A DNA stretch of 26,394 nucleotides from an uncultured Bacilli bacterium (GTDB lineage: Bacteria > Bacillota_I > Bacilli_A > RF39 > UBA660), in NCBI GenBank assembly GCA_947624125.1, contig CANQIY010000006.1, positions 1-26,394 on the forward strand, given 5' to 3'. The position numbers were made by a program, and so were the translations under genes. Shown one piece after another: positions 1-7,978 of the stretch (its first letter is position 1; the number at the start of each line of letters is the position of its first letter). The notes beneath the pieces are model-generated. The model made no database searches. It was not told the DNA's origin and saw only the letters and a program-made list of their open reading frames with translations.

Positions 1-54
1 TCTTTATCCCGGTAATAATAGAATGGGCCCATTCTATTATTACCGGGATAAAGA
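1..54. repeat. 54-bp perfect palindrome at window edge
   Basis: Bases 1-27 are the exact reverse complement of bases 28-54, with the centre at GGG|CCC and no loop. The right arm continues in frame into the surface-protein fragment that follows, and the left arm is also open in that frame. A loopless perfect palindrome exactly at the edge of the sequence is typical of a fold-back assembly join. It could also be a site-specific inversion point between two oppositely oriented gene ends. The sequence here cannot separate these. Confidence 0.9.
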
Positions 55-244
55 TGGGGGAAAACGTTATCACAATGCTTGGTATGCCGACTATTCCAAT
101 TTTGTTGATTCGACGGTGCGCCCATGGTTCAATCGTGGAGGACAGTACGACGATGGAGTTTTGGCAGGTCAGTTCCGCTTCGGTACAGATACAGGAAACG
201 CGTTTAAGTTCATGTCTTTCCGTCTTGTCTTATCATGTCAATAA
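2..244 (+). CDS. C-terminal fragment of a surface/secreted protein (5' end missing)
   Basis: The frame is open from the first codon of the window to TAA at 242-244, so only the last 80 codons are present and the start is outside. The end of the product, with NAWYADYSNF, the glycine- and aromatic-rich stretch around WFNRGG and the terminal SFRLVLS, resembles the C-terminal domains of large cell-surface proteins of gut Bacillota; I recognise the style but not a named family. Base composition is unlike the rest of the window: bases 55-240 are about 47% GC by my count, in surroundings below 30%, with codons such as CGC, GCG and TCG that are rare elsewhere. That suggests recent acquisition or a cassette. 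The first 18 codons lie in the palindrome and may not be genuine. A strong terminator follows immediately. Confidence 0.6.
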   Translation, partial: LYPGNNRMGPFYYYRDKDGGKRYHNAWYADYSNFVDSTVRPWFNRGGQYDDGVLAGQFRFGTDTGNAFKFMSFRLVLSCQ

Positions 245-280
245 AAGAGCAAAATCAATAAAATCTATTTTGCTCTTTTT
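243..280 (+). terminator. Rho-independent terminator of the surface-protein fragment
   Basis: A 13-bp stem (243-255 with 267-279, core AGAGCAAAAT/ATTTTGCTCT) and an 11-nt loop are followed by a short T run. It begins inside the stop codon. Confidence 0.85.
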
Positions 281-316
281 AAATACTATAAATAGCTTTT
301 AATCAAAAAAATTTTA

Positions 317-325
317 TGTTATAAT
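317..325 (+). promoter_or_regulatory. Extended -10 promoter for the gene at 355
   Basis: TGTTATAAT is a consensus TATAAT preceded by TGn. No good -35 lies 17 bases upstream, as expected for an extended -10 promoter. A ribosome site AGGAGAG (about 340-346) and the ATG at 355 follow. Confidence 0.65.
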
Positions 326-354
326 CATATATAGAATATAGGAGAGTATTAATT

Positions 355-2244
355 ATGAATGATTTTGATAACGAAATTATAGAAATTAATAATGATGAAA
401 GTGATACAGAAACAAAGAATATTAATGAACCGGAAAAGATAATTGCTGATATTAAACCACCTAAAAGAAGTTTAAAAGATAAATGGCGTGATTTAAGTAA
501 AGGAAAAAAAGCTTTAATAATTACCTTAAGTATTTTAGTAATTTTAGTAATAAGTGCAATAATTATTTATTTTACCATTATAAAAGATAAAGAAGAAGAA
601 AATATTGTAGAAGAAGAACCAGTTATTTTAGAAAAAGATAATTATCGTTATGAAAATGGTAATTTAGTCTTTTTAGATTTAAGTGAAAGAGAAATTGGGC
701 AATATACATGTGAAAATAAAGATACAGAAAAATGTTATGTAGCTAAATTTGATTATACTGACGATACTTTTGAAAGAATATTGAATGTCAATGAACAAAA
801 TGAAGAAATTGAAAAAAGTAGTCCCGTTTACCATAATCGTTATATTTTTGTTTTTGATGGTGACATCATTCATTTATATAATATGCAAACAAAAGAAAAA
901 GAAATGGATTTTCAAAGTATAAAAGGATATGCTAATGCCTCTGATTTAGTAGTAGTTAAAGATGATAAAAATTTATATGGCTTATTAAAAATAGATGAAA
1001 ATGGAGCTGATTATTTAATTAGACCATCATATGATTATTTAGGCATTGTTAATACGAAATTAAATCTTTTAGTGGCTCATGATAAAAATCAAACCTTTAT
1101 AATCGACATGAATGGTCAAAAATTAAGTAGTGATATTAAAGCAAATGTAATGATGGTTAATGAAGATTTTATAGTTGGTATTGTTAATAATACTTATAAT
1201 TTATATGACTATCAATATGATGAATTAATAAGTGATTATGACTATATTGGTCTTCATGATGGAGTCGTATCTTTAGTAAAAGGAAATAGACTATATTTAA
1301 TGGATAAAGAATTAAATCCTTTATATGTTGATGGTCTTCGGTTAGAAAATAAAGATTATGTTAAAAAATTAGTTTATGACAAAGATAATAAATTAGTAAA
1401 AACATTGGAAAGTTATTCTTTAGAAGTTAAAAATAATGAAGTAAATATTACAATTGGCAAAGATGTCAATGTTATTAATATGTTAGAGGGTAAAATTAGT
1501 AGTAAATATAATTATATTAATTATTTTAATGGTAAATTATATTTATATAGTGATTTAGAAAAAGAAGATTTATTAGGAACATATGAATGTGCTAACAGAA
1601 ATAATTTAACAAGTGAAAATGATACTTTAGAAAATTGTATTATATATAATAAAGATAATGAGTATAGTGGTATATATAATAATGCTTATGTCTTTATTAA
1701 AGATAGTAAAGATGAAGATAAATATTATTTATATGATTTAAATGAAAAGAAGAATAAAGGAACTTATGAGGAATTACAATTTGTTAATACAGAAGAATTA
1801 AATGAAAATATTAAACCAGTTTATACTAGTAGTTCTTATATTATTGCCAAGTCTGGTTCCGGAAGTAATAAAGGTAATTATGGTATATTAGAAGTTAGTA
1901 GTGATAAAGTAAGTGGAAAAGTTGAATTTAAATATCAAAAAATCGAAAAGAAAAATGAATATTATGTCATGCAAGAGAATGATAAATATACCTTAAATAA
2001 TGATAAATTTAAAAAAATTAGTAATGAATTTGATTTTATCGAATTATATGATAATTATTATGTTGGAATCAATAATAATTTATTAAATGTTTATGAATAT
2101 GATAGTATAGCTTCTATCCTAGATAAAGATTTAGAAGTTAAAGATAATAAATATAAAATTGATTTTGAAGATGGAATAAATATTACCATTGATGGTACAA
2201 CTTATAGTTATACAAAGGAAGGAAAAATTAAAGATGGAGAATAA
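355..2244 (+). CDS. Membrane-anchored WG-repeat-like protein (paralogue 1)
   Basis: The product is 629 residues. An acidic then basic cytoplasmic N-terminus (1-50) is followed by one membrane segment (about 53-76, KALIITLSILVILVISAIII) and a long extracytoplasmic part of short beta-strand-rich units. Units such as NLYGLLKIDENG...IRPSYDYLG resemble WG/KWG-type repeats. The outer region looks like an internal duplication: each half begins with a strand pair and then a paired-cysteine unit, GQYTCENKDTEKC near 115-127 and GTYECANRN...NC near 405-420, which may form a disulfide outside the cell. The next gene encodes a shorter relative with one such unit and overlaps by 11 bases, so the two are co-expressed. 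There is no signal-peptidase site or LPXTG motif, so it should stay anchored by its N-terminus. Function unknown; a surface binding or scaffold role is only inference. Confidence 0.8.
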   Translation: MNDFDNEIIEINNDESDTETKNINEPEKIIADIKPPKRSLKDKWRDLSKGKKALIITLSILVILVISAIIIYFTIIKDKEEENIVEEEPVILEKDNYRYENGNLVFLDLSEREIGQYTCENKDTEKCYVAKFDYTDDTFERILNVNEQNEEIEKSSPVYHNRYIFVFDGDIIHLYNMQTKEKEMDFQSIKGYANASDLVVVKDDKNLYGLLKIDENGADYLIRPSYDYLGIVNTKLNLLVAHDKNQTFIIDMNGQKLSSDIKANVMMVNEDFIVGIVNNTYNLYDYQYDELISDYDYIGLHDGVVSLVKGNRLYLMDKELNPLYVDGLRLENKDYVKKLVYDKDNKLVKTLESYSLEVKNNEVNITIGKDVNVINMLEGKISSKYNYINYFNGKLYLYSDLEKEDLLGTYECANRNNLTSENDTLENCIIYNKDNEYSGIYNNAYVFIKDSKDEDKYYLYDLNEKKNKGTYEELQFVNTEELNENIKPVYTSSSYIIAKSGSGSNKGNYGILEVSSDKVSGKVEFKYQKIEKKNEYYVMQENDKYTLNNDKFKKISNEFDFIELYDNYYVGINNNLLNVYEYDSIASILDKDLEVKDNKYKIDFEDGINITIDGTTYSYTKEGKIKDGE

Positions 2245-3154
2245 AACACCGGTATTAATTACCATTATCGTTTTACTTTTCATCTTTGTTCCTTTAACAA
2301 TTATTGGCTTTTTTGCACGTGGGGGAGGTAAACCTAAAGAAGAAAACCCTGGCCATGAATTTATTTACAATGGTTATTTATGGTTTTATGATGAAGATGA
2401 TAACTATATTAATAAATATGAATGTATTAATGCCGTTTGTAATTTAGCTGAAGGAATAATTGATGATGATGAATATGGTTTTAATTATTATAAAGATGGT
2501 ACCTCTACTTTAATTGAGCCATCTCATGGCTATGCTTTCATTGTTGATGGGGAAAATGTTTCTTTATTTCAAATGCAAAGTGGTTTAAATATTCCTTATA
2601 AAGCAGTTAAAACATATCAAACAAAATTAGAAAATAATTCTTATATTTTACAAAATAGTAATGGTTTATGGGGTGTTATATCTATAAGCAATAATATTAG
2701 TAACAATATTCCTTTTGAGTATAATTTTATTGGGTTAAAAAATACTTTAAATGCTGATAATACATTAAGTACCAAAAAATTTGTTGTTAAAGAAGGGGAG
2801 TATTGGTACATAATAGATGAAAAAAATTCTTCTTTAAGTAAGACATTTACTGAACCTATTATTGATTATACAGATACTTATATTTTAGTTAAAGAAGATG
2901 ATGAAATTAAAATTTATGATTATGAAAGTAATAATTATTTAGATAATTATACAATTAGAGATTATGCTATGTTAGATGATTATATAGCTATTGTTACAGA
3001 TAGATATATAATAGTTTATCAGGATTTAAATAGTCGTTATCTTGATAGTGTTCAACTACCGGAAGACAGTGAAAAAGTTACATTAGAAAATGATGGTGTA
3101 AATCTTAATATTGTTGTTGATGGGGATGTTATTAAAAGTATTGCATTAGATTAA
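2234..3154 (+). CDS. Membrane-anchored WG-repeat-like protein (paralogue 2)
   Basis: I chose ATG 2234 (MENKTPVLIT) over an in-frame ATG at 2189 because AAGGAAGG lies about 12 bases before it and the membrane segment then sits at the N-terminus. The product is 306 residues, with one membrane helix (about 6-26) and an extracytoplasmic domain. NKYECINAVCNLAEG matches the paired-cysteine unit found twice in the upstream protein, and SNGLWGVISIS followed by FEYNFIGL is a recognisable WG-type repeat. It overlaps the upstream gene by 11 bases, consistent with translational coupling. The pair probably arose by tandem duplication, with this copy equivalent to about half of its partner. No enzymatic motif is visible and no function can be named. 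Confidence 0.8.
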   Translation: MENKTPVLITIIVLLFIFVPLTIIGFFARGGGKPKEENPGHEFIYNGYLWFYDEDDNYINKYECINAVCNLAEGIIDDDEYGFNYYKDGTSTLIEPSHGYAFIVDGENVSLFQMQSGLNIPYKAVKTYQTKLENNSYILQNSNGLWGVISISNNISNNIPFEYNFIGLKNTLNADNTLSTKKFVVKEGEYWYIIDEKNSSLSKTFTEPIIDYTDTYILVKEDDEIKIYDYESNNYLDNYTIRDYAMLDDYIAIVTDRYIIVYQDLNSRYLDSVQLPEDSEKVTLENDGVNLNIVVDGDVIKSIALD

Positions 3155-3169
3155 ACTTTTTGATAAAAT
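3141..3169 (+). promoter_or_regulatory. Promoter of the valS T-box leader
   Basis: A weak -35 TTGCAT (3141-3146) is followed after 17 bases by TAAAAT (3164-3169), which is preceded by TGA to form an extended -10. The predicted start near 3176 is just before stem I of the T-box. The element overlaps the end of the upstream gene. Confidence 0.55.
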
Positions 3170-3175
3170 AATAGT

Positions 3176-3362
3176 ATTCTTATACGAAGAACTTGAGGGA
3201 TAACTTAAGTGATTAACAAGAGAGTTAGTGGTTGGTGAAAACTAAATAATGACTAGGTTATTTGTTGCAGGGGAGTATAAATGCATTAATTGCTTTAAAA
3301 TTAAGAGAAAAAATAAAGGTGGTACCGCGGAAATTTCGCCCTTTGGTATAACCTTTTTTATT
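3176..3362 (+). promoter_or_regulatory. T-box riboswitch leader (valine tRNA sensing) of valS
   Basis: The conserved T-box core AAAGGTGGTACCGCGG (3315-3330) lies upstream of a synthetase gene. The distal stem I signature AGAGAGTTAGTGGTTGGTG (about 3219-3237) is present, and a base stem pairs TTATAC near 3180-3185 with GTATAA near 3276-3281. Uncharged tRNA binding favours the antiterminator; otherwise the hairpin of 3315-3326 with 3345-3356 stops transcription. GTT valine codons occur at 3257-3259 and 3264-3266 in the region where the specifier loop should be; I cannot decide which one is the specifier. Confidence 0.92.
3315..3362 (+). terminator. T-box-controlled attenuator hairpin
   Basis: AAAGGTGGTACC (3315-3326) pairs with GGTATAACCTTT (3345-3356) with one mismatch and one G-T pair, followed by a T-rich run. 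It uses the T-box bases and so competes with the antiterminator. Confidence 0.85.
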
Positions 3363-3384
3363 TTTTTTAAGAAGGAGAAAAAGT

Positions 3385-5904
3385 ATGTTAGAGAAAAAAT
3401 ATAATCACTTAGAAGTTGAAAAAGATAAGTATGAAATTTGGGTTAATAAAAAATATTTTGAATGTGGAGATACCACTAAAAAACCTTATTCTATAGTTAT
3501 TCCTCCTCCTAATGTTACAGGTAAATTACATTTAGGTCATGCTTGGGATACAGCTTTACAAGATATTATTATTCGTTTTAAAAGAATGCAGGGATATGAC
3601 TGTTTATGGTTACCGGGGACTGACCATGCCGCGATTGCTACGGAAGCTAAAGTAGTTGAACGGCTAAAGGGACGGGGTATTAACAAATATGATTTAGGAA
3701 GAGAAGAATTTTTAAAAGAATGTTATAAATGGACCGATGAACATAAAAGTATAATTCATGAACAATGGGCTAAATTAGGTTTATCAGTTGATTTAACCAA
3801 AGAAAGATTTACGTTAGATGAAGGACTTAGTGCGGCGGTTAAATATGTTTTTGTTGATTTATACAATAAAGGTCTTATTTATCGAGGGGAAAAAATCATT
3901 AATTGGGACCCACTTGCTAAAACAGCATTATCTAATGAAGAAGTTATATATAAAGAAGTAGAGGGTGCATTCTATCATTTAAAATATTATGTTGAGGGAA
4001 GTAAAGAATATTTAAATGTAGCAACGACTAGACCGGAAACTTTATTTGGTGATACAGCTGTGGCTGTAAATCCTAAAGATGAGCGATATAAACATTTAAT
4101 TGGCAAAAATGTGGTCTTACCAATTGTGGGAAGGCTTATACCAGTTATTGCCGAGGAACATGCCGACCCTAGTTTTGGCACCGGTATTGTTAAAATTACT
4201 CCAGCTCATGACCCTAACGATTTTGAAGTTGGTCTTCGGCATAATTTAGAGCGCATTAAAGTTCTTAATGAAGATGGAACTATGAATGAAATGGCCGGAA
4301 AATATGCTGGGATGGACCGTTTTCAATGTCGCGATGCTTTAATTAAAGATTTAGATTTAGAAGACCAAGATTTACTAATCGAAATTGAGAAAATTACCCA
4401 TTCAGTTGGTCATTCGGAAAGAACAAATGTCATGGTTGAACCTTATTTATCAAAGCAATGGTTTGTTAATATGGAAAAATTATCTAAACAAGTTTTAGAT
4501 AATCAAAAGAATAAAGAAACAAAAGTTAATTTTGTTCCACCTCGTTTTGAAAAAATAATGAATAACTGGATGAGTGATTGCCATGACTGGTGTATATCAA
4601 GACAACTTTGGTGGGGACATCGTATTCCAGCTTGGTATAAAGATGATAAAATATATGTTGGAATCAATCCTCCAAAAGAAGAGGGATGGCATCAAGATGA
4701 AGATGTTTTAGATACATGGTTTTCTAGTGCTCTATGGCCATTTTCGACAATGGGTTGGCCTTATGATTTAACTTTATATAATCGTTATTTTCCAACTAAT
4801 ACTTTAGTTACTGGTTATGATATCATTTTCTTTTGGGTTTGTAGGATGACTTTCCAAAGTTTAGAATTTACCAAACAAAGACCTTTTGAACATTGTTTAA
4901 TTCATGGCTTAATAAGAGATAAATTGGGAAGAAAGATGAGTAAATCCTTAGGTAATGGTGTTGACCCAATGGATATGATAGATAAGTATGGAGCTGATGC
5001 TTTAAGATATTATTTAACGACATCAACATCATCCGGAGCTGATTTACGTTTTGATGAAGAAAAGCTTACTTCAACTTGGAATTTTATCAATAAATTATGG
5101 AATGCATCACGTTTTGTTTTAATGAATGTAGAAGGCTTAGAAGAGATAAAATTAGAAAATTTAAATCGGCATGATGAATGGATTTTAACTAAATTAAATA
5201 AAGTTATTAAAGATGTTACAAAATATATGGAAAAATTTGCTTTCAATAATGTTAATGCCATTTTATATGCCTTTATCTGGAATGATTTTTGTGATAATTA
5301 TATTGAAATGGCTAAATTTACAAGTGATTCATTAGCAACCAAAAGTACTCTTTTATATACTTTAAGCTGTATTTTAAAAATGCTTCATCCGTTTATGCCT
5401 TATGTTACTGACCATATTTATGCTAGCTTACCAATTAAAGAAGAAAATATTATGATTAGTAAGTATCCAACTTATAATAAAAAATTAATCTTTAGTGAAA
5501 GCGAAAATGTAGTTGATGAAATTGTTCAATTTATAAAGAATTTTCGCTATGTTATTAAAGAAAACAATATTGCTAAAGATTATCAAGTATATTTAAATTA
5601 TCAAGATGAGTTAATAATTAAAATGTTAAAATTACAAGATAAGATAAGTGTTCAACAAGATAATATTACAGAATTTAAAGTAAATACGAAAAATTATGAA
5701 GCTATTATTTATTATGAAAAAGTGGTAACCGAAGAAGATTTAGCCTTAATAGAGAAAAGAAAAGAAGAATTACAATTGTCTATTAAGAAAAGAGAAAATT
5801 TATTAAATAATGAAAATTTTGTTAAAAAAGCACCAGAAGATTTAGTTTTAAAAGAAAGAACTAAATTAAAAGAAGAAAAAGAAGAATTAGCTAAATTGAA
5901 TTAA
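3385..5904 (+). CDS. valS: Valyl-tRNA synthetase
   Basis: A class Ia aminoacyl-tRNA synthetase that charges tRNA-Val in the cytoplasm. The product is 839 residues, slightly shorter than the usual 870-890. The Rossmann ATP-site motif HLGH is at 49-52 within PPPNVTGKLHLGH, and the KMSKS loop is at 517-521. The connective editing domain lies between them, with TTRPETLFGDTAVAV and the GTGIVKITPAHDPND region typical of ValS. An anticodon-binding helical domain follows, then a lysine/glutamate-rich coiled coil (about 780-839) characteristic of bacterial ValS. The start is set by AAGAAGGAG a few bases before ATG. It is controlled by the T-box leader upstream and closed by a terminator, so it is probably monocistronic. 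No folC follows, unlike in Bacillus. Confidence 0.97.
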   Translation: MLEKKYNHLEVEKDKYEIWVNKKYFECGDTTKKPYSIVIPPPNVTGKLHLGHAWDTALQDIIIRFKRMQGYDCLWLPGTDHAAIATEAKVVERLKGRGINKYDLGREEFLKECYKWTDEHKSIIHEQWAKLGLSVDLTKERFTLDEGLSAAVKYVFVDLYNKGLIYRGEKIINWDPLAKTALSNEEVIYKEVEGAFYHLKYYVEGSKEYLNVATTRPETLFGDTAVAVNPKDERYKHLIGKNVVLPIVGRLIPVIAEEHADPSFGTGIVKITPAHDPNDFEVGLRHNLERIKVLNEDGTMNEMAGKYAGMDRFQCRDALIKDLDLEDQDLLIEIEKITHSVGHSERTNVMVEPYLSKQWFVNMEKLSKQVLDNQKNKETKVNFVPPRFEKIMNNWMSDCHDWCISRQLWWGHRIPAWYKDDKIYVGINPPKEEGWHQDEDVLDTWFSSALWPFSTMGWPYDLTLYNRYFPTNTLVTGYDIIFFWVCRMTFQSLEFTKQRPFEHCLIHGLIRDKLGRKMSKSLGNGVDPMDMIDKYGADALRYYLTTSTSSGADLRFDEEKLTSTWNFINKLWNASRFVLMNVEGLEEIKLENLNRHDEWILTKLNKVIKDVTKYMEKFAFNNVNAILYAFIWNDFCDNYIEMAKFTSDSLATKSTLLYTLSCILKMLHPFMPYVTDHIYASLPIKEENIMISKYPTYNKKLIFSESENVVDEIVQFIKNFRYVIKENNIAKDYQVYLNYQDELIIKMLKLQDKISVQQDNITEFKVNTKNYEAIIYYEKVVTEEDLALIEKRKEELQLSIKKRENLLNNENFVKKAPEDLVLKERTKLKEEKEELAKLN

Positions 5905-5936
5905 AGGAAAATAGACAAAAATTGACATAAATTAAT

Positions 5937-5966
5937 GGGGAGAGCTTAAATAATAGCTCTTTTTTT
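5937..5966 (+). terminator. Terminator after valS
   Basis: AGAGCT (5941-5946) and AGCTCT (5955-5960) form a stem that can be lengthened by G-T pairs with the preceding G run; six T follow at 5961-5966. The next promoter begins inside this T run. Confidence 0.75.
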
Positions 5967-5974
5967 GTTATAAT
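5966..5974 (+). promoter_or_regulatory. Extended -10 promoter for the gene at 5990
   Basis: TGTTATAAT, identical to the elements at 317 and 12357. The leader is only about 10 bases, with GAGGTAGGTGA serving as the ribosome site before ATG 5990. A TTGACA at 5922-5927 is too far upstream to be the matching -35. Confidence 0.6.
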
Positions 5975-5989
5975 TGAGGTAGGTGACTT

Positions 5990-6595
5990 ATGAAAAAAAA
6001 GAGTATGTTTAGAAGTAAAAGTCAAATGATTATATATACTTTAATATTCATTATATGTTTGATTTTATTTATTAAAATAGGAACAACTGATTATAGTATT
6101 AACAAAGAGCCTGAAGCTAAAAAATTTAGTTCTTTATATAATTTAGTAAGTGATGATAATTTATTTGTTTTTAGTAAAGCATCAGAAATTTTACATATAG
6201 TTAATAGTGAAAGTGGCATTATTTTACTAGGTTTTCCCTCAAATGTTTGGACAAACCAATATGCTAGTATTTTAAATGATGTAGCAAAAGAGATGGGTAT
6301 AGATAAAATTTATTATTATGATTTTTTAGAAGACCGGAAGAGTTCTAATGGTACATATGAAACATTAGTGAAAAAATTAAGTGCTTATGTAACTTATGAT
6401 GATTTAGGTCATGCTGATTTTAATGCTCCCTCTGTTATAATAGTGAAAAGGGGAGAAGTTATTGCTTATTTTGATGAACTAAGTACTATAAGAGGGGTAA
6501 GTGACCCGAAAATATATTATAATGAAAATACAAAAGCTAGAATAGCGGAAATGTTTAGAACAGCAATTAAAAAATATTTAGATAGAGAAAATTAA
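5990..6595 (+). CDS. Membrane-anchored thioredoxin-fold protein lacking CxxC
   Basis: The product is 201 residues: a basic N-terminus, one membrane helix (about 13-32) and an extracytoplasmic domain. The pattern fits a thioredoxin fold: a strand GIILLGFP (76-83) at the active-site position, a helix with NQYASILNDVAKEMG, a strand KIYYYDF, and later APSVIIVKRGEVIAYFDE (146-163), where Pro147 sits as the usual cis-proline. In place of the redox pair CxxC the sequence reads FPSNVWTNQ and the protein has no cysteine there, so oxidoreductase activity is not expected. A structural or binding role in the envelope is inference. It is followed after 34 bases by a second single-pass membrane protein and then frr, probably as one transcript. 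Confidence 0.7.
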   Translation: MKKKSMFRSKSQMIIYTLIFIICLILFIKIGTTDYSINKEPEAKKFSSLYNLVSDDNLFVFSKASEILHIVNSESGIILLGFPSNVWTNQYASILNDVAKEMGIDKIYYYDFLEDRKSSNGTYETLVKKLSAYVTYDDLGHADFNAPSVIIVKRGEVIAYFDELSTIRGVSDPKIYYNENTKARIAEMFRTAIKKYLDREN

Positions 6596-6629
6596 AACTT
6601 TTGAAGGGATAAATAGAAAGGAATATATT

Positions 6630-7394
6630 ATGGAAGAAAATTTTAAAAATAAAGTTGGGTTGGTATTTTTTGTTTTCGTTGTTCTTTTTTTAGGAATAGG
6701 AGGCTATATTTTTACAAATAAAATTATTAATGATAAAAATAAGACTTCTGAACCAAAAGTAGTAAAAAAGGCTGAAGATAATAAAATTGATAAAAATAAA
6801 GATTTTATTTATTATGAAAATGCCAGTGTTATTAGTGAAGGGGCTGAAATTGATTACCGTGATGTTGTTATTAATTTAAAGAACCAAACTGTTTTAACAG
6901 ATACCTTAAAAAAAGAAAATGAAAGATATAAAGAAAGCATTCAACATATTTCCGATAAAGAATTAATTAGTGAAGAAATAATCAATTATAATAATGATGA
7001 TATATATGCCATGAATTTTCGGATTTATGAAAATTATGAATATGGTAATTATCTTAGTTTAGTTGTAAAAGATTATAATTATACATGTTTTGATGGTAGT
7101 ACTTTTAGTGAAGTTAAAAGTTATATCTTTGATGCTTTAAATGATAAATTACTTAGTGAAGATGATATATTATCAAAATATAATTTAAATATGGATGAAA
7201 TCAAAGAACAAGTTAAAGAAAAATTAACAAGTGACCAAAAAATAGTAGATGAGAAAGAATTAATTAAGATAGATGATACAATAAGTAATTTAGATGAGCA
7301 TGCTTTATACATTAATGAATATGGGCGTTTGTTTATAAGTTTTCTTGTCAAAACAACTCAAGTAGATTATAATGAAAGTATGGAGGTTAAATAA
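6630..7394 (+). CDS. Membrane-anchored protein with DUF3298/RsiV-like outer domain
   Basis: The product is 254 residues. GAAAGGA lies just before the ATG. A single membrane helix (about 9-29) is followed by a lysine-rich linker and an extracytoplasmic domain. Its layout, paired strands with NYLSLVVKDYNYTCFDGST, then a helix-rich LSEDDILSKYNLNMDEIKEQVKEKL and a final strand GRLFISFLVKT, matches what I know of the domain shared by the anti-sigma factor RsiV and the outer part of PdaC-type proteins (DUF3298). It carries no deacetylase domain and no recognisable cytoplasmic anti-sigma part. The TAA stop shares its last base with the ATG of frr, so translation is coupled. Assignment is by pattern and only moderately certain; function unknown. 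Confidence 0.6.
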   Translation: MEENFKNKVGLVFFVFVVLFLGIGGYIFTNKIINDKNKTSEPKVVKKAEDNKIDKNKDFIYYENASVISEGAEIDYRDVVINLKNQTVLTDTLKKENERYKESIQHISDKELISEEIINYNNDDIYAMNFRIYENYEYGNYLSLVVKDYNYTCFDGSTFSEVKSYIFDALNDKLLSEDDILSKYNLNMDEIKEQVKEKLTSDQKIVDEKELIKIDDTISNLDEHALYINEYGRLFISFLVKTTQVDYNESMEVK

Positions 7395-7927
7395 TGGATT
7401 TAAATACAGAAGCAAGAATGCAAAAAGTTATCGAAAATTTAGAAAGTAAATTAGTAAGCATTAGAGCTGGAAGAGCTAATCCTTCGATGTTAAATGGTAT
7501 TATGGTTGATTATTATGGAACACCAACTCCAATTAATAGCATTGCTAACATTACAGTTCCCGAAGCTAGACAATTATTTATTAAACCTTTTGATAGAAGT
7601 GCTTTAAAAAATATTGAAAAGGCCCTTAATGAAGCTAATTTAGGTATTAATCCTAGTAATAATGGAGAAATGATTATTTTAACTATTCCGGAACTTACTG
7701 AAGATAGAAGAAAAGAATATGTTAAGCAAGCTAAAAGTGTAGGGGAAGAAGCAAAGATATCTCTAAGAAATATAAGACAAGAAGATAATGAAAAAATTAA
7801 AAAAGAAAATTTACCGGAAGATGAAGAAAAATTATATTTAGAAGAAGTTCAAGAATTAATAAATAAATATAATAAAATAGTTGATGAATATATTAAAAAT
7901 AAAGAAGACGAATTAATGAAAGTATAA
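7394..7927 (+). CDS. frr: Ribosome recycling factor
   Basis: RRF works with EF-G to split post-termination ribosomes. The product is 177 residues, against about 185 in the family. The N-terminal helix region reads IRAGRANPSMLNGIMVDYYGTP, the hallmark of RRF, followed by the beta-rich domain II (PINSIANITVPEARQLFIKPFD) and the C-terminal long helices with LTEDRRKEYVKQAK. The start ATG overlaps the preceding stop (TAATG) and GGAGG (7381-7386) lies just upstream, so it is translationally coupled to the membrane-protein gene. The usual partners tsf and pyrH are absent; here frr ends a three-gene unit of envelope proteins. A terminator overlaps its stop codon. Confidence 0.97.
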   Translation: MDLNTEARMQKVIENLESKLVSIRAGRANPSMLNGIMVDYYGTPTPINSIANITVPEARQLFIKPFDRSALKNIEKALNEANLGINPSNNGEMIILTIPELTEDRRKEYVKQAKSVGEEAKISLRNIRQEDNEKIKKENLPEDEEKLYLEEVQELINKYNKIVDEYIKNKEDELMKV

Positions 7928-7950
7928 AGAAATTCTTCTTTATTTTTTTA
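7924..7950 (+). terminator. Terminator of frr
   Basis: An 8-bp stem ATAAAGAA/TTCTTTAT (7924-7931, 7936-7943) with a 4-nt loop, then seven T. It includes the frr stop codon. Confidence 0.8.
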
Positions 7951-7958
7951 TTTAAAAC

Positions 7959-7978
7959 AAAAAAGGGCTTAGCCCTTA
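7959..7978 (-). terminator. Terminator of the YjcZ-like gene
   Basis: AAGGGC (7963-7968) and GCCCTT (7972-7977) form a tight hairpin; read on the minus strand it is followed by a run of T (7959-7964 complement). It starts inside the minus-strand stop codon, giving a convergent arrangement with frr. Confidence 0.8.

Noticed and set aside
54..302. An 82-codon frame overlapping the surface-protein fragment
   Set aside because: It runs out of frame over the fragment and through the terminator at 243-280; its composition is explained by the other frame.
5922..5951. A TTGACA promoter just after valS
   Set aside because: No acceptable -10 at 16-18 bases; the region is occupied by the valS terminator, and the extended -10 at 5966 fits better.
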